A stretch of DNA of 64,000 nucleotides, from assembly GCF_007097155.1 (NCBI RefSeq), contig NZ_VJWA01000002.1, positions 62,001 to 126,000 of the forward strand, given 5' to 3'. This DNA comes from Glacieibacterium frigidum. Lineage in GTDB: Bacteria; Pseudomonadota; Alphaproteobacteria; Sphingomonadales; Sphingomonadaceae. Made by a program: the position numbers and the translations under genes. The notes below the pieces were generated by a model. It searched no databases, had not been told where the DNA came from, and saw only the letters and a list, made by a program, of their open reading frames with translations. This document shows positions 63,752 to 64,000 of the stretch, one piece after another; within the stretch, counting starts at the first letter, position 1, and every line of letters starts with the position of its first letter.

Positions 63752-64000
63752 TCGACCCCCAGCGCGGCACGGACAGACCGTCCGTCGTGCCAACGCGCGG
63801 TGAAGGCGCGAAGCTCCGCATCCTCGTGCGGCAGATCGACCTCGAGCGCCACCAGCAGGTCGCCGCGGGTGCCGTCGGCGCGCGTGAAGCCGCGCCCGCG
63901 CAGCCGCAGCACGCGGCCCGAGCTGCTGCCCGCCGCGACGGTCAGCGTGACCGGCCCGTCGGGCGTCGGCACACGCACCTTGGCACCGTCGACCGCCTCG
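63748..64000 (-). CDS. DnaJ C-terminal-domain protein, 5'-truncated by window
   Basis: The last 84 residues are visible. They match the C-terminal substrate-binding domain of DnaJ/CbpA: VRVPTPDGPVTLTVAAGSSSGRVLRLRGRGFT then RGDLLVALEVDLP. The J domain lies outside the window. The gene ends by overlapping the yihY start, so dnaJ-like, yihY and fabI form one leftward unit. Confidence 0.85.
   Translation of the reverse strand, partial: EAVDGAKVRVPTPDGPVTLTVAAGSSSGRVLRLRGRGFTRADGTRGDLLVALEVDLPHEDAELRAFTARWHDGRSVRAALGVD

Overview
The window is about 64 kb of GC-rich (roughly two-thirds G+C), densely packed bacterial chromosome. The gene content points to an alphaproteobacterium of the order Sphingomonadales: sphingomonad-type TonB-dependent receptors, membrane-bound LytTR regulators, a PccA-type carboxylase subunit, TrmFO, a PEP-CTERM/exosortase substrate and a degradative gene cluster rich in NTF2-like, SDR, CoA-ligase and thiolase genes. 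I see no insertion sequence, integrase, rRNA operon, CRISPR array or plasmid backbone. One tRNA (Gln, UUG) is present. Both edges cut through genes: a carboxylase alpha subunit on the left and a DnaJ-type protein on the right.

Layout. 0-19 kb holds mixed core and accessory genes: PccA, two orphan secreted TPR-like proteins, two membrane LytTR regulators, Ada, a stand-alone BLUF photoreceptor, a DegP/DegQ protease, a GST, an acyl-CoA synthetase facing a Tat-signal carotenoid oxygenase, TraB/GumN, RplY-Pth and YaaA. 19-30 kb has a lipoprotein, GyrA, a LysR regulator, two secreted repeat proteins (an Asn-Gly pentapeptide-repeat protein and a triple tail-collar protein with a PEP-CTERM tail), TrmFO, a tiny Lys-rich protein, an EF-hand protein, a phytoene-synthase-like protein and EttA. 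30-33 kb is a molybdate uptake operon (modE-modA-modB-modC) with a visible ModE-type operator. 33-39 kb has an AI-2E-family permease and two TonB-dependent receptors, the first with a Zur-like palindrome upstream.

39-57 kb looks like a catabolic region. A leftward run (NTF2-like, MFS, tandem HxlR, two SDRs, NTF2-like) faces a rightward carotenoid/stilbene-cleavage oxygenase. It is followed by a phosphoesterase, an alpha/beta hydrolase, a CoA ligase divergent from a tightly coupled four-gene run (DHDPR-like, thiolase, nitronate monooxygenase-like, NTF2-like), a DUF1295 protein, and a leftward run of SCP2-type thiolase, epoxide-hydrolase-like protein and feruloyl-CoA-synthase-like ligase. Together these could oxidise, CoA-activate and thiolytically shorten a hydrophobic or aromatic substrate, but the substrate cannot be read from sequence.

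57-60 kb is a compact three-gene operon (NrtR-like Nudix/winged-helix protein, SPFH protein, NAD-kinase-like protein) behind a near-consensus promoter, then tRNA-Gln. 60-64 kb has a WecA/MraY-type sugar-phosphate transferase, a UDP-glucuronate-epimerase-like protein, FabI, YihY and the DnaJ fragment. Two sequence-wide patterns stand out: a 10-bp palindrome, TGTCCGGACA, occurs five times, each inside a coding region; and five convergent gene pairs overlap by exactly 4 bp through shared stop codons (CTAG four times, TTAG once).
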